A DNA stretch of 64,000 nt, from the NCBI GenBank assembly GCA_018389105.1, contig JACATO010000972.1, positions 186,001 through 250,000 of the forward strand. Reading direction: 5' to 3'. Position numbers and translations under genes: made by a program. The notes beneath the pieces were generated by a model that ran no database searches, was not told the DNA's origin, and saw only the letters and a program-made list of their open reading frames with translations. Position 1 is the first letter of the stretch; each line of letters opens with the position of its first letter. This document shows positions 37,901 through 50,896 of the stretch, in pieces. Source of the stretch: Nautilus pompilius (taxonomy: Eukaryota; Mollusca; Cephalopoda; Nautilida; Nautilidae).

Positions 37901-40460
37901 TGCCATATAAATGTGTCTGTTTCTGCAGCTGTCAGTTTCTTTTGTTGGAAGTTTTTCCCTTTAGACTTCCTCATCTTTTTTGTTTACGTTTATATACATT
38001 TAAACTATTCTATAGAAGAGACTTAGTGAAAAAGCATGTGATATACTTAGAAGGCAACAGCTTTCTCCTGGTTTTTGTACATGTATACAGAAAGCTTCCT
38101 CTTTCTCATCACCCGGATCCGGTTTTAGCAGATTAGGGGAGGTTGCTTTAGCAGCAGCTGACAGATAGTATCATCATGCTGGTAGGCAAGAGGTTGGCTT
38201 GGCTGTGTATATTGCCAGCAGTGCAAACCTATTGAAGGCTAGAGCGGTTTTCAAGACCGTATGCAGTTAGCACGAAAAAACTTTGTTAGAAGTGCTACTT
38301 ACCAGACTGGCATACCATTATTTACTGTAATTTTCATATTTTGAAAGACTGGTAATTGGCTTTGACTTATTGAACCACCTGCTGGAGTGGTGCTGATAGT
38401 GGATGTAGCTAGGCACTATGAGGGTTAGATTATTTGTGTGTATGCTGTTTGCAGTTAAGAGGATGAATCTAGAATTTTAGCAAGATGCAGGTTGTGTCTC
38501 GAGGTTTTACACCGATATCTACAAGGCAGACAACCCTGGAGTGTAGTGCTGCAGTTGTTTGCTAGGAAGCATTGCCAGTCCTGCACCATGATGTTTGAGG
38601 CCCCACCCCACGTCTCTTCTGACTTTGCCAGGGAAGTCCATGCTAGAACATTTCTTTTTTTTTGTCTATTCTTTTAGATGTGGTAGGAACCCACCCCCCC
38701 CCCTATTTGCAGTTGGCTGGTACCCTGGCCCTCAACATAGGATTCCAGCATTCGGCAACTCTCAAAGTTCCAAGGGCTTTTAACACCTCGACACATTTCT
38801 TGTAGCGTTTAAATGTCCCCTTCATGCCTGGATGCTGGAGTTTACATTTTTCAACTTTTCTGACATGTGCAGAGATCGTTGTTTTAAGGTAACTTGTCTT
38901 TTATAAAAAAGGTTGCAGTGGGCAAAGGACAAGGTAGTCAAAAGAAAAAAAAAAACATCATCATCAAACAAATAAAGGTATGTTTGCAAAATTCCCAGGT
39001 CTGGAAACTTGAAATTGGGCAGTTAAGTAATATGTTTATTAAGTAAAATAACTTTTTGCTGTAGTGAAATGTTTTTCTTGCTGCAGCATCAGATTGTTTC
39101 TGGATCTTAATCGGGGTTTTTTTTTTAAATATACGGGAACCCCTAACCATTTTCCCCCTCCCTCTTATTTTTAATATGCTAATTTACTTTCTTTGGGCTT
39201 TAAACTGAAAATCTAAAGCTGCTTTTGCCTTGTTAGATGACATCTGATCCAGAACCTATTAACCCTTCATATCCTCTGATGCTTGAAAGCATGTGATACT
39301 TTTTTTTTATGTTTACAATTCTGATCATCATGTACTTGCTGCTGTTCTCAAAATTCTTGTCATGTCACCCTTCTCAAGCTTGCAGTGTTCTCTACCTAAT
39401 CCCACCACCCTGACACTGTTTATAATTGTAACTCCTGCTATCTTCATTGAGATATGAGATATTGTTATGGGAAGAAAAAAAAAAGCAGGCGAGTCACACT
39501 TTAATTTTTCTCCTGTCGCTTAAAAACTGTTACTTTAATTTATGGTGTGGGCTACCTTTTATCTACTATACAAAAAAAAAAAATTTGAAAGTAATTTAAG
39601 ACCTTGGTGCCATTTTGAGGCAGTTATTCTGGAATCTTGTTGTTTAAAATGATGCTGAATTTTGACACCCAGCTGCATGGTGTGGTGCATATACCAGTGT
39701 GACCACTCAGGGCAGGACAGGCACTTTGAGACTGCTTGCTGGCAGTTCTGAATTATTAGGTTTTTTTTTTAATAGTTGTGCTATTTTCCATTCTAGATAA
39801 TTGTACATCTGGAAAGACTTTCATTTCTGCATTTGCTTACTTCGCTCCATCATGTAATTCCATGAAAAATCTTTCGGTGCAAGATTCTAAAGTCAATGTT
39901 CAGGTGTAATTTGATCTGATTCCAGTGGATATTTTCCCTTGCATTTGTTGTTGTTGTTGTGTTTAATTTCTGGTCTCAGCCCAAATTTATACATGGGGCT
40001 ACTGAAAGGTTTCTTGATTTGATTATTTTGCAGTTGGTGAAAGGGCTATATGCTTTTATCATTTTCCTCTTTTCACCTATAAAAATATATATATATGTAA
40101 ATTTTTAAAACTATTTGTAAAACCTTTCTTCCAGTTTACTGATGAATGTGGAGTCTTTTTATGAAATCATCAATGAGTTTGCAGCTTATGAATTTTTCAG
40201 AATTGTTTCACTTTGCTGAAGTTCAATAGGAGGACTGGTTAGATAACCCAACTAGGTAAATTTTGATCAGCAGCTTTGACGCATCTGGGGACAGTTTGAT
40301 GAAGGGGTTGCCAAGACTGTGTCTATCTGTCTGTCTGTCTTTCTTGTTTAGGAAGCAGAGGTTTGTTATATTTAACATGTTCTGCCAGCTTTCATGGCAT
40401 TTCTTTTCCAGAACACACTACACCAATCAAAGTATGCTGATGATATCACTGTTTCCATTG
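34991..40460. other. AT-rich intron, no gene seen
   Basis: A T16 run lies at 35125-35140. A slightly GC-richer patch at 38140-38780 has short frames only. Nothing coding could be supported on either strand. Confidence 0.55.
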
Positions 40461-40468
40461 GCTAGGAG

Positions 40469-42660
40469 CAGGGTTTGGTTTTAGCCACACCATGTGGCTA
40501 AAAGTGCCTCTAATGTGACTAGAATATTTCTGTATTAAAACATAGATGTTTAAATTTCAATGGATAATATGGTATAAAGAGAATTGTAATGTAATATTTA
40601 GTATGAGTAACATCTGTAAATGTTTTAGGTGATGTTTTTAGGTATTTTAGATAATCTTCATGTGTGCATTAGGTATGAAAGATAATCCCTCTGTGTCAAG
40701 GGCAATCAGAGAGTAATGGTCCAGGGTTGAGTCACCCATTGTATTAAGTAAGAGAATTATAATTAATTCAGCCTGTGTGGGTCATATTTGAGTATAAATA
40801 TAGGAGGATTTTAATCTTAATTTCATAATTAGTCTGAACAGTGATCAGTTTTACAAGACAACATGCTCAACGGAGGCAGACCTAAAGACATTATCTGGGA
40901 CCATTTCCACTGCAATGTGGATGGTTCTAAATTCACTGCTCAGTATAAACTCTTTTTAAATGTACAGAGTAACCACATAGGCAGGATGAAGAAACACTAC
41001 GAGAAATGTGTCAAGCAGTCCAGAGCTAGTAAGCCACAGCTATCTAGAGCCAGTGAGTCTCAGCAAGGTGCAGTGGTGTGTGATCCAGCTCCAGTCAATG
41101 CTCATCAGCCAGAGAAATGCCCAGCTGCTTTCCACTTTGGTCCTGACACACCACCAGCCAAGAAGCATCAAGCTGACCTTAACAGCATCATCATGCATAC
41201 TTCAGGTGCTACCAAAAACAACCTGGATGAAAAAATTTCTGAGTTTGTGTATGGGTGCAACCTACCCTTCAGCATTGTAGAACATCCCAGCTTCAAGGCT
41301 ATGGTGTTCAGTCTCTGGCCGAGTTACCAGCCACCTACCAGGGATGCATTGAGTAACAAATTGCTTGATAAGTGCCATGACAAGTACCAGGCCATCATGA
41401 AGCAGCAGCTCAAGAACAAGACTGTCACTATGCAGCGAGATGGCTGGAGTACCATCCAAGATGAGCCAGTAATTGTAATATCAGTAGTCAGTAAGGGAAA
41501 AGGGTTCTTTGTGGATGTCAAGGATACTGGTACCACCCACAAGACTGCAGAGGCATGTAAAGACATGTTTGAGCTTTGTAGCAGATAATGCCAAGAGTAT
41601 GGACAAGATGAGGGAAGAGCTAGAGAAGGAAGACAAGAACCTAATCACATACGGCTGCCTTTCCCATGTCCTTAACCTACTTGGGCAAGATCTAACACCT
41701 GTTCCTATCATGAAACAAGTAGTTGATATAAGTTCTTCAGGATTCACCATGTGCCATCAGCCTAGCTTAAGAAGCAGTCAGGGTCAACACGCCCTCAGTT
41801 GCCAAATGACACTCATTGAAAGGGTCAGCTAATCTGCCTGGACTCTTATCTTACCAACAGAACATGCTATATCAAGTTCATTCAAGATCATCCAAATGAA
41901 GTAGATAAGGTCATCATCCAGAAGGTCATGGACATGAACCTCTTTAGGCAGGTTAATGACTTGGCCAACATATTGTGTCCAGTTGCTAATGCCTGCAACA
42001 TTTTTCTTGACCTTCTGAATGAACCAGTTCTGAAAGATCACATCAAAGTTCAGAAGAGGTTTGACTTCATCATCAAACCCTGCCAGGCTGATCCATGAGC
42101 TGATTGAGACTGTTAAGGAGTGGTTAGTCAACAAAGATGAGACTTTCCTCCTCACAGCCATCTCCTTCCAGGCTGCAGCAGCTCCATTCTCTGCAACCTC
42201 CTTCACAGATAGAGCAGAGTTAGCCATCCTGTAACATGGTGGAAAGCCTTGGGCTCATCAACAGCAGACCTACCAGATGGCTTCATTGACTTGATGATGG
42301 CTCTACAGTCTGCTGCTGCACTGCAGATCTAGAGTCTTCAGCAGCTTTGGGCTGGTGCTCACTAAGCTCCACAACAAGCTTGGTCTATAGAAAGCTGAAA
42401 AACTGGTCTTTATCTACAGAATACTTAGAGGACCCAAGGAGCTGGGCTATTAACTTAAAGTGCTAAAATGGACTTCACATAAGTGAACAATGGATTTTGA
42501 CCCTTGCTGAAAATGTTTTCATGTGTCCGTACTTTTTAAATAAATAATGTTTTAAACAATTATATACAACTTTTGTTGTGTTTAGTACACTCGACAAAAG
42601 TTTTTGATAGTTTAGCCAGGGTGGTTTTAACCAACATGTGGCTAAAACCCTGCAACCATG
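40469..42660 (+). mobile_element. Full-length hAT transposon with TIRs and 8-bp target duplication
   Basis: hAT elements insert by cut-and-paste and duplicate 8 bp. The left end starts CAGGGTT, followed by GGTTTTAGCCACACCATGTGG. The right end, reverse complemented, starts CATGGTT and then GGGTTTTAGCCACATGTTGG, so the terminal inverted repeats align with small gaps. Flanking 8-mers are GCTAGGAG (40461-40468) and GCTATGAG (42661-42668), matching at 7 of 8. The roughly 2.2-kb length and CAGGG-type tip fit hAT. The internal gene runs in the plus direction and is broken. Confidence 0.85.
40863..42453 (+). pseudogene. hAT transposase (BED / DUF659 type), broken
   Basis: The first open frame (241 codons, ATG at 40863) has a degraded BED zinc finger. 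His45 and Cys49 are present, but Tyr28 and Phe31 stand where the C-x2-C pair is expected. It is followed by a Ser-rich linker and the DUF659-like block (MQRDGWSTIQDEPVIVIS, residues about 189-206) carrying the first acidic catalytic position. A frameshift near 41578 leads to VADNAKSMDKMREEL and YGCLSHVLNLLGQDL, with the second catalytic Asp. Decayed middle blocks follow to about 42100. The C-terminal dimerisation block (VFSSFGLV, then KLVFIYRILRGPKELGY) ends at TAA 42451-42453. Several stops and frameshifts make it inactive. Confidence 0.85.
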
Positions 42661-42668
42661 GCTATGAG

Positions 42669-45600
42669 TATGCATCTGGAATCAAAATTTATTGATTAAA
42701 AAATCTTGGGCTGGTTTGTTTTTGTATTTTTTTGGGATGTGGAATTTCAGTGGTTTTCTCTGCCCCCACACTTCTGAAAGTCTTCAGTTTAAGTACTGAT
42801 ACTATTAGCCATATTTTCAATACTTAGTCAAAGCATCTATTAATTATGTACAGTTGAGTTACATTTTAAACTCATTTGGTACATCCACTTTGTGGTACAC
42901 AGCTATATTGCTTCCACTTTCTACTTCATGGTTCTTACTAACATCTTTACATATCTTTTGAAATGTTATGAAACTGCTCATGAAATTTGTGAGTAGGCAG
43001 CCTTAAAGCTTGACCTTGTTAAAGGCATTTGCATCTGCAACGTTAGTTCAATGTTTCCTTATCTGTCTGATTGTGGCTGGCCATGTTGATCAAATGTTTG
43101 GGTCTTCTCAAAAGCCACCACAGTACACAACTTGCAACTGTATCACAAGATCATGATCAACCTGTCTAATTTTTCAAAAGGAGTTGACTCATTGTTCTTC
43201 TTGATATCTGCCAATTGCATCATGGGTTGGCCATCGAAGTATTGAAAAAATGTGGTTGAGTTTTGATTCCATTTTAACTGCTTGCACTTGATCTTAGAGC
43301 ACGTGTGTACACTCATACATACGAGTTTGATGGCAGATATGTTTTGCTGTCTTTTGAAGGAGCATATCTTTGTTACAATGTCGAGGAAGTGCTTTAGTGT
43401 CTGTTTCTGTGGAAACCATTGAGCATTTATTCTTTATTTGTCCAATGGTTTTGTCATTGGGGCACCTCTGTAATGGACTGGCAAGCATTACACTGGCCAA
43501 CCATTCTCATATTTTTTGACATTTGTGCTGTTTAGCAACTTGTTTGGCTTTTCTTAAATCTTGTATCAAGGTTTCTTGCTACCTTTTTTTCTACCTTGGC
43601 TGTTGGAATCTCGCAATTTGGAAGTACTAGTGTTAGGTGATCTATCAAAAATGCTGACGATCTGCATTTTTTACCTTGTACTGCAACAGTATTTACTTAG
43701 AATATAGAAGAGTCGTTCAACACAATTGTCGTCTTTTTCATTTGCACAGCTTTGATGTTGAAATTCTGTTTCTTGGCCAATTTGTTTCTGTTTAATTTTG
43801 TCTGTCTTAACTGCACTTTTGCACATGTTTTTTCTTCCCTCTGCTGAGTTCAGAACCATTTTTAATCCACTTTCATTTTTCTTGCGGTTTTTCCCACGGC
43901 GTTGATGGTTGTCTTTCTCGTTCAACTCTGCTCGGGAAATCATTTCTACCATCATCATCTGCTATGCCTTTGTTCACTAAAATGAAAAAAAAAAAAAAAA
44001 TGAGATAAGGATGCTTCACTGATTCCTTGAAATGTGCTGGAGGCAACAGTGGTAACTGGAATGATAACTCTCAATGGGGATTTGTAAACCTGTCTCTGCA
44101 TGCATCCGCGATGATTGCTGTAAAAGTTATCTTTGCATTTATGGATTATTTTAGTTTTTTTTTTTTTTTCTAATGATGGATGCCAGGTTTTAAGTTTGTC
44201 ATCATTTGTTATGTGTAATGTATAGCATTGCAGTCTTATAGCAAAGCTTAGAAACTGTATCTTGGGAAGCCTTCCTGGGCCCACTCACCTACTGCAGAAG
44301 TTAGGAAAGTAATGTGATGTAGAAATGCCAGTGTACACATTTAATTTTTAAAGAGAAAAGAATAAACTGCAACATGACACTGTACAGCAGCTGTGTAATC
44401 TGATGTCTTTTGTTCACTCTGTAAGAATACAATATGACTATGCAGCTTTTTTTTTTTGGCTAACTTGGATGAGAGTGGTCATTGTTGAAACTTCAGCGCC
44501 TGAACTAGCTTTTATTTCTAATATCCCGTAACTGTGATGACTGACCCCTAGAAGCAGGTTTTTTTGGAGGGTGGGGGGACCACCACTACTGTGAAAAATC
44601 ATAACTTAGTTAAAACATTCCAAGAAAAGGATCCAGGACAAAGATAGAGCTGCAAGTATACGAAGATTATACATGTAACATGTGGATATATGCCCAGTAA
44701 TAGAATGCAGAAAATAAGTGTGGGGAATTTTCAATTAGAGTGTGTGTGTGTGTGATGACAAATTTCAGGATTTGTTTTTCTATAGCTCTTAAATGCTGCT
44801 GTTTAGATTAATTACATAAGGTAGGGGTCGGTATTGTTCTTGTTCTCGGCAATGGCAAGGACATTTGCTGTCTGTCTTCACTGCATCATCACAAGGGAAA
44901 CTTGACGTTCACCAAATCACCTGTGGCTAGATCAGTCTTGCATTGCTGACTACATTTTGTTCGCTCTGAATATCAGGTTCGAGATTTTGTGCAGTTGGTT
45001 AAGAAGGCACTGTTTCAGGATGCTAGCTTTCTCTTTTTCGGATTTGAAAATAAATGGTTGATGTTTTGAAACTTAGAACTGGACAGTCATTCTTACATTT
45101 AGCTGCACCATTAAGGTGATCATGCTACTGTGAAAACTTGAGAAATAGGAAAACTAAACTTACCTAAGTAAAATTTGATGACTGACATTCATTCACTTTT
45201 TTTTTTTTAAGTAAATTAAATAGATGTATGTTTGTTGTATAAAATAAAAGGAAGAAATGTGAAATAAAACTTCAGTATAATTGGACGTTAACTCCACCGC
45301 TAACACACTCGGTGTAAGTGGTCTCAAATGCCATGGCAAAAGATACCTGAATTTGCCTCCATGGTTTTATCATTGTCTTATCTTCATTACTGATTCTTGA
45401 TCCATATCGGAGATGATTGTTAACTGATAACCCAACTTTTGCCATGGCTGCTACTTTTTTTTCTTTTTGGCAAGTAGATTTGGTTGTGGTGTGTAGCAAG
45501 ACTGACTTATAGTTGTTAACTTGGGATATGGCTGACTGGTTTTAAAATGATTCTTGTATCATTGTTTTCTGAATGTAAGATATAATGAATCTGTTATCTA

Positions 45601-46045
45601 TGCTTCAGAAGAATACCAGAAGTTGTAGTTTTTTTGAGCACATGCTGACAAAACTGCAGCTACATGTTTGAATATAATCTCTCATCTTTATTTTTATTAT
45701 GTAAATGAATTTTCTCACCATTGCGTAACTGTACACACAAATAAACTGATTTTATGCATGTTGGCATGCATCAATATAAATTCTTGACAACAAAGATTTA
45801 CTGTGGTAAATTAATATACTGGTACACATTAAGTGTGTAAATAGATGCATTAGTATATAATCAAGATAAGTATCCAGCTGATATACTACTGCTTAGTGCA
45901 TCTCCAACTCTTACTGTTAGATTTTTTCTTATTTTTAATTTTTCCTATCTTATCACAGCAGTACTTATCTTGAAGCTAAGTATATTTATTATCTTCTATC
46001 ATATTCTCTCTATAGTGGAACACGAGCAAAGTAAAGACAGACACA
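42669..46045. other. Intron, no gene seen; unassigned short minus-strand frames
   Basis: Minus-strand open frames at 43294-43500, 43671-43958 and 45272-45499 have coding-like composition, but no motif was recognised and there are many interrupting stops. A T15 run is at 44155-44169 and a GT tract at 44741-44754. A decayed element is possible. Confidence 0.4.
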
Positions 46046-46047
46046 TA

Positions 46048-47307
46048 GGAGGTCTGTCGAAAAAGTATCTGACCTTAGGCTGGGAAAAAAAATTACGTAC
46101 TTGCTGGGGTTCAATTGCTAATCACCTTCGAAGTAGGCCCCTTGTGCCTCCACACATTTAGCACAGCGATCCTTCCACTGTTCAAAGCACGTCTGGAATG
46201 CTTCTTCTGGAATGGCTCTCAGCTCCACCATCACTTTCCACATGATGTCCTCTCAGCTCTCAAAGAGGGAGCCTTTCAATGGCATCTCCATTTTTAGGGA
46301 CAACCAGAAGTCAGAAGGAGCCATGTCTGGAGAGTAGAGAGCCTGGTGAATGAGTGAAATGCCTTTCTTTGCCAAGAAACCTTGGATCAGCTGTGACAAA
46401 TGAGCTGGGGCGTTGTCATGATGCAGCGGCCAGTTTTGCGAGGCCCACAGATCCAGTCTCTTGCACCAAACAGCATCACGAAGATGTTGGAGGACTTCCT
46501 GATAGTACTCCTTTGTAACTGTTTGTCCTTCTGGTGTGCATTCGTGATGCACAATGCCTCGGAAGTCGAAGAAAACAGCAGTCAGCATCACCTTGATTTT
46601 GCTCCAGATCTGATGTGCTTTTTTAGGGCTTGGCGACGTTGGGTGCTTCCACTGTGATGACTGAGCTTTGGTTTCCAGGTCGCACCCGTACACCCACGTC
46701 TCATCTGAAGATGAAGTTGTTGTTCCTGAGAAAGCAGCTGGGCACAAATTTTGCTGCCACTCTGCGCAAGCCCAAATCATCCTTTAAAATTGCATGTGCA
46801 GAATCTTTACTGATCCCAACCTCGTTACCAATTTCCTGTACTGTCAAACGATGATCCTCCATTATCAAGGTTCGCACTTTCTCGATAACAACTGTATTGC
46901 GGCTTGTTGACGGCCTCCCGGAATGCTGGTCCCTCTCCCACCGGTGTGCCATCTTTGAACCTGTTGTATCATTCTTTTATTTGGGTAACACCCATGTCAT
47001 TGTCACCAAAAGCCTGTTGAATTTTGCGAATTGTTTTCACTTGGGTATCTCCAAGCTTTTGGAAAAACTTGATGCAAGATCATTGCTCCACACATTCCGT
47101 CTTCACAGGTGAAATGAAAATGCGACGAGTAAGTAGTACAGCACCTCACACGATGGCTGCCTGACAGTGACTGACACATCCAGCGAGCCCGCAAAAAACC
47201 ATGCATGCGCATGAAAGCAAGCGGCTCCACTATGCACACTTTTGCCTCCCTAACCTCATTACTTCTCACAGGAAAAAATTAAGGGGATACTTTTTCGACA
47301 GACCTCG
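46048..47307 (-). mobile_element. Full-length mariner element with TIRs and TA duplication
   Basis: The left end reads GGAGGTCTGTCGAAAAAGTA. The right end, reverse complemented, reads CGAGGTCTGTCGAAAAAGTA, so the inverted repeats differ only at the first base. TA flanks both ends (46046-46047 and 47308-47309). Length is 1260 bp, in the usual mariner range. The transposase is on the minus strand. The right TA runs straight into a TG microsatellite, a common mariner landing context. Confidence 0.95.
46118..47100 (-). pseudogene. mariner transposase (DD34D), broken
   Basis: Mariner transposase cuts and rejoins DNA at TA sites using three aspartates. Blocks in order on the minus strand: N-terminal HTH (KFFQKLGDTQVKTIRKIQQA), a second HTH (HRLTVQEIGNEVGISKDSAH), then the catalytic core. 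Core residues are Asp in DETWVYGCDLETK, Asp in HHDNAPAHLS, and Asp in YSPDMAPSDFWL. Exactly 34 residues separate the second and third Asp, which defines mariner. The C terminus ends with a decayed FEQWKDRCAKCVEAQGAYFEGD and TAG at 46118-46120. Lesions include two in-frame TGA codons (47080-47082, and one near 46976 where TGG is expected) and at least three frameshifts. One TGA lies where CGA is likely, consistent with CpG decay. Confidence 0.93.
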
Positions 47308-47309
47308 TA

Positions 47310-47325
47310 TGTGTGTGTGTGTGTA
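47310..47325. repeat. (TG)n microsatellite abutting the mariner right end
   Basis: Eight TG units begin directly after the TA target duplication of the mariner at 46048-47307. Confidence 0.9.
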
Positions 47326-50300
47326 ATTTTCTGGCTGCTGGTTTGTTTTTAGACATTTTGTCAGCAAATTTCACATCCTGTATTAGTCATCTCTCTTTTT
47401 CCCCTCTTGCCTGACAAGACAGAGCTTCGACACATTTAAAATATGCAGTATCAAGGAGGTTAATATGGTTCCATCAAAATGACTAAAACCGTTGTAATTA
47501 GACATTTTTTTTCAAGATTTATATAATCTTCACCCTTGACTCTTTGCCAATTAAACTGGATAGGTCGGCAGTGTGTGTTGCTTTTCCTCTTGTTTTTTAA
47601 ACACTCAGGTAATTAGCTAATAGTTTAAAAGAGTGTAATATAAGATTTTATTAGTTTCTTATCTAATATGGCATACTATGGGTTATAATCTGTCAGATTA
47701 TGTTTATTTTCTTGCTAGGTGTAGAAAACTACCAACATTTTGGCACATGATCAGAACTGCAGCTCATCTAAAGAGCCTGGCAGCATAGATAGCAGACAAC
47801 AAAAAGAAAAACTAACAAGCAACTAAAATAATACAAAAAGATGGTGGTGTTGATAACTTGCAATAGCAATCATTAATATTAACATAATATAACTCCATTG
47901 ACAGGTTTTGTCCACCTTGTCTGGTGGGCTGGTTACATTGGTAATGAGTAGTTTTGGGTACTTGTAAGCGAGTGAATAAAATCCAGTTTTTAACCAGAAT
48001 ATTTCCTTACATTGTCCATGTTTCAAAAAAAGAAAAAAAGACTGCATAGAAGTTACGAAGGTTAAGGACAGCGCTATGATTTAGCAACAGACCAATTGGA
48101 TTACTACGATTGAGTCTCAGATTTCGATTCTCAGTATGGCAGCACAATTTCATCCTCTTCACCAACCTACAGATTTCACCCACATCTAGAAAATATATGA
48201 AGAGTTCTAGGAAGGCTTGGGTAGGCACCATTGGTACTGATAGACATTGTTGGGAGAGCAGTCATTACTAACACCATTTGTGGAAGTATGTGTATGTTTT
48301 AGATTTGAGTGTTATACTACAAATGCGGCTATGCAAATAAATTTTGAAGGGATTTTGGGATTTTTTTTTTTTTAAATAAAATTGTAAACTTGAAAATTTC
48401 TCATTCTTCACTGCTATCTGTTTACCCTGTAAATTCCCTTAGATTAATCTCTCTCTCAATAAACAAGACTGGGGGCTGGGGGTGAATAGAAGAAGAAACA
48501 TGAAAAGAAATGGTGGCTTACGGAGTTCTTAATTGATTGAGGTGGGTGGGTGGGGGAATCAGAAATTTTTGGATGTTTACATCGGTTGATCAGAGACAAA
48601 ATCTGAACTAATGTGCTGCAACTCTAAAGTAAAGGATGCTGCCCTGTATACATAGAGCAAGCTTACGTTTTCTTTTTAACTCCGTACCCAGATGTTTTAC
48701 TTCTGCTAACTTGCCTACACCTCCCTTTCCAGGAGAACTTAGATCAGTAGAGCCATAGACTGAATTTTTATTTTTGGTCTGTGATTGGCTTAACCCCTAA
48801 TTTGATCTTGGTAAAGGGTGTGCCAAAATCCTTCCATTGTTCAAGCAAATCTCTCCAGAAAAAACCAACAAAAAAACATTTTTGATTAATGAACAAAAGT
48901 CAATCAAGAAAAGTCAATCAATACCTCTGTTTTAATTCTTTTTGGAGGGGAACATGGAAGTGGTAAAGCATCCAGGCTCTTAGTAAAGACAGAATTCAGA
49001 TACAGCTGTGTCGTCCTCTTTACATCTGGTGGATTTTTTTCCTTTTTTGCCTTTGTTTGATAATGAACTTCTTTTTTATCTTTTTAAATTCCAGATTTGG
49101 TTTTATTTTGGATCCTCTCTCCCTAACTTGCCTTTAGTGTGTCGTTCTGCATTGAAATAGCAACTCTCATTTTTGGTGTGCACTGTTTTCATTGATGAGA
49201 TGGTGCTTGATCATCAAACGTAATTTAAACTGATAATGTCATTCGGAACAGCTTTTCTGAGCAGCAGCCAATGAAGCAACACATTAGCATTCAGGTTTGT
49301 CCCCCACCCCTCATGTTGTTTTTTTTTTTTAAAGTGGGAAAAAAAATGCTTAGATGAAAATTCTAAGTCATGCATTGAATTTAAAACTGCTTCAGGTTGT
49401 CCCCAACCTCAGCTGGAGAGTAAGTAACCAGTGATGCAAACAAAAGTAGTACATAAACACCCCCCTGCAAAAAAAATATCATAGCTTGGATGGTAGCGCC
49501 TTTTGAGTTTGTATTCATGGCTTTGTTTGGTGAAGAAGAAAAAAATTCTTCCTGGTGCAGCCAGATGATAGTAAAAATGTTTGTATATTTAAAAAAAAAA
49601 TTACGTATTAATAAAGACAACTCTGTATGTTTATTTTTTATTGTGGATGCATTTTGAAGGCTTATATATGTGTGTGTGTGTAACAGGCACATATTTCAGA
49701 AATATGGTACTCATCATTCAGATGAAAACTCTCTGTCTCTCGTTCAGAACTGCTAATCTGTGTGTAGGTAGCTGGGTCAGATAAAACTTGCAGCATGTGC
49801 CAAGAAAAACTTGTGTTGGAAGTAAGTTAATGTAAAGGCCATATTTGATTGGCTGTAAATGATCACTTGAAACTTGTCAAGAGGAAAATTACTGGGATGT
49901 GTCCTAATTGTTTCTCAAAATGTCGCATGCAAACTCCAGATAAAGTCTCGCTGCTTGGAAAAGCAGACTGGCTCTGTATGAAGACACCCAATGTGCAAAC
50001 AATAGCGCCTGACTATTTATGAGATATCTTTGGCAACTCCGACTATAGATAGATATCTGCTTTTGTAGCAGGAACATGCATGGCAAACATTTGTAATTTG
50101 CTACTAATGCAATTTATGAAGCACATGATAAAATGTCTATCTCAAGCATAGCCTTGTTGTTGTTTTTTTTGATTGATGGCACCAAAAGTGAATATATTAT
50201 CTTCAGCTCTTGTGTAAAACTAGTTTGCTTTCTGGCTTTATTTTGGGTCAGGGTCTGAAACATAAACACAGTATGATTGTATTTGTCGTGTTAGCAGCTA

Positions 50301-50894
50301 AAAATGTGTATGAGAGAATAGATAAAAGCTTGGTTTTTTTTTTTACAAGAAACTGCAGATTGATGGGGCTTGAACTTTAAATTTAACAAAATCTTATTTA
50401 TTTCCTGTTCTGCTCAGGGGACACATGAAAAGAAAAAAAAAAAATGCCTGAGCTAAGAACTTGGAAAGGATATTTGATTTAAAATTCTATCCTGAGTGGG
50501 TACATTTAAAGATGTTAAATGCCTTAAAATAGTAAGCTAATATCAAAATAGTTTTGTAAGTAGAATCAAGAAAGAAAAGCATGAACTGGAAGTTTTCAGA
50601 TTAAGCAAAGTCAATTTTCAGCCAAGAAAAGGATGAAAGAAAAAATAACCAAAGTGAGTAGCTCTTGTACAAAATTGATTTCAAATTCAGTGCATATAAA
50701 TTTGCATAAGAAAAGCACACTGTCTGGTCTAAAAAGAAAGACTATTCTATGAAATTTTCTTAATAGTGGATAAGACAGCAGTTCCCAAACTAGGTATCAA
50801 AGCAAGAGGGGATAGGATTGTGGGAGCCTGCCACTATGATGATTATTATTATGTGGCATTTAATCTTTTGACTACTATTGGGTGTATTTGTGTA
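47310..50894. other. Intron, no gene seen
   Basis: TG tracts at 47310-47325 and 49668-49682, poly-T/A runs, and short stop-limited frames only. No element boundaries were recognised. Confidence 0.55.
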
Positions 50895-50896
50895 TA

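Noticed and set aside
38225-38265. GCGGTTTTCAAGACCGT hairpin resembling a tRNA anticodon arm
   Set aside because: No B box or acceptor stem at the expected distances, so neither a tRNA gene nor a SINE head can be supported.
43294-43958. Basic, coding-like minus-strand frames
   Set aside because: Frames are separated by stops and no motif of a known transposase, retroelement or host protein could be identified.
46400-46657. Plus-strand frames across the mariner
   Set aside because: Shadows of the minus-strand transposase, which carries all DD34D motifs.
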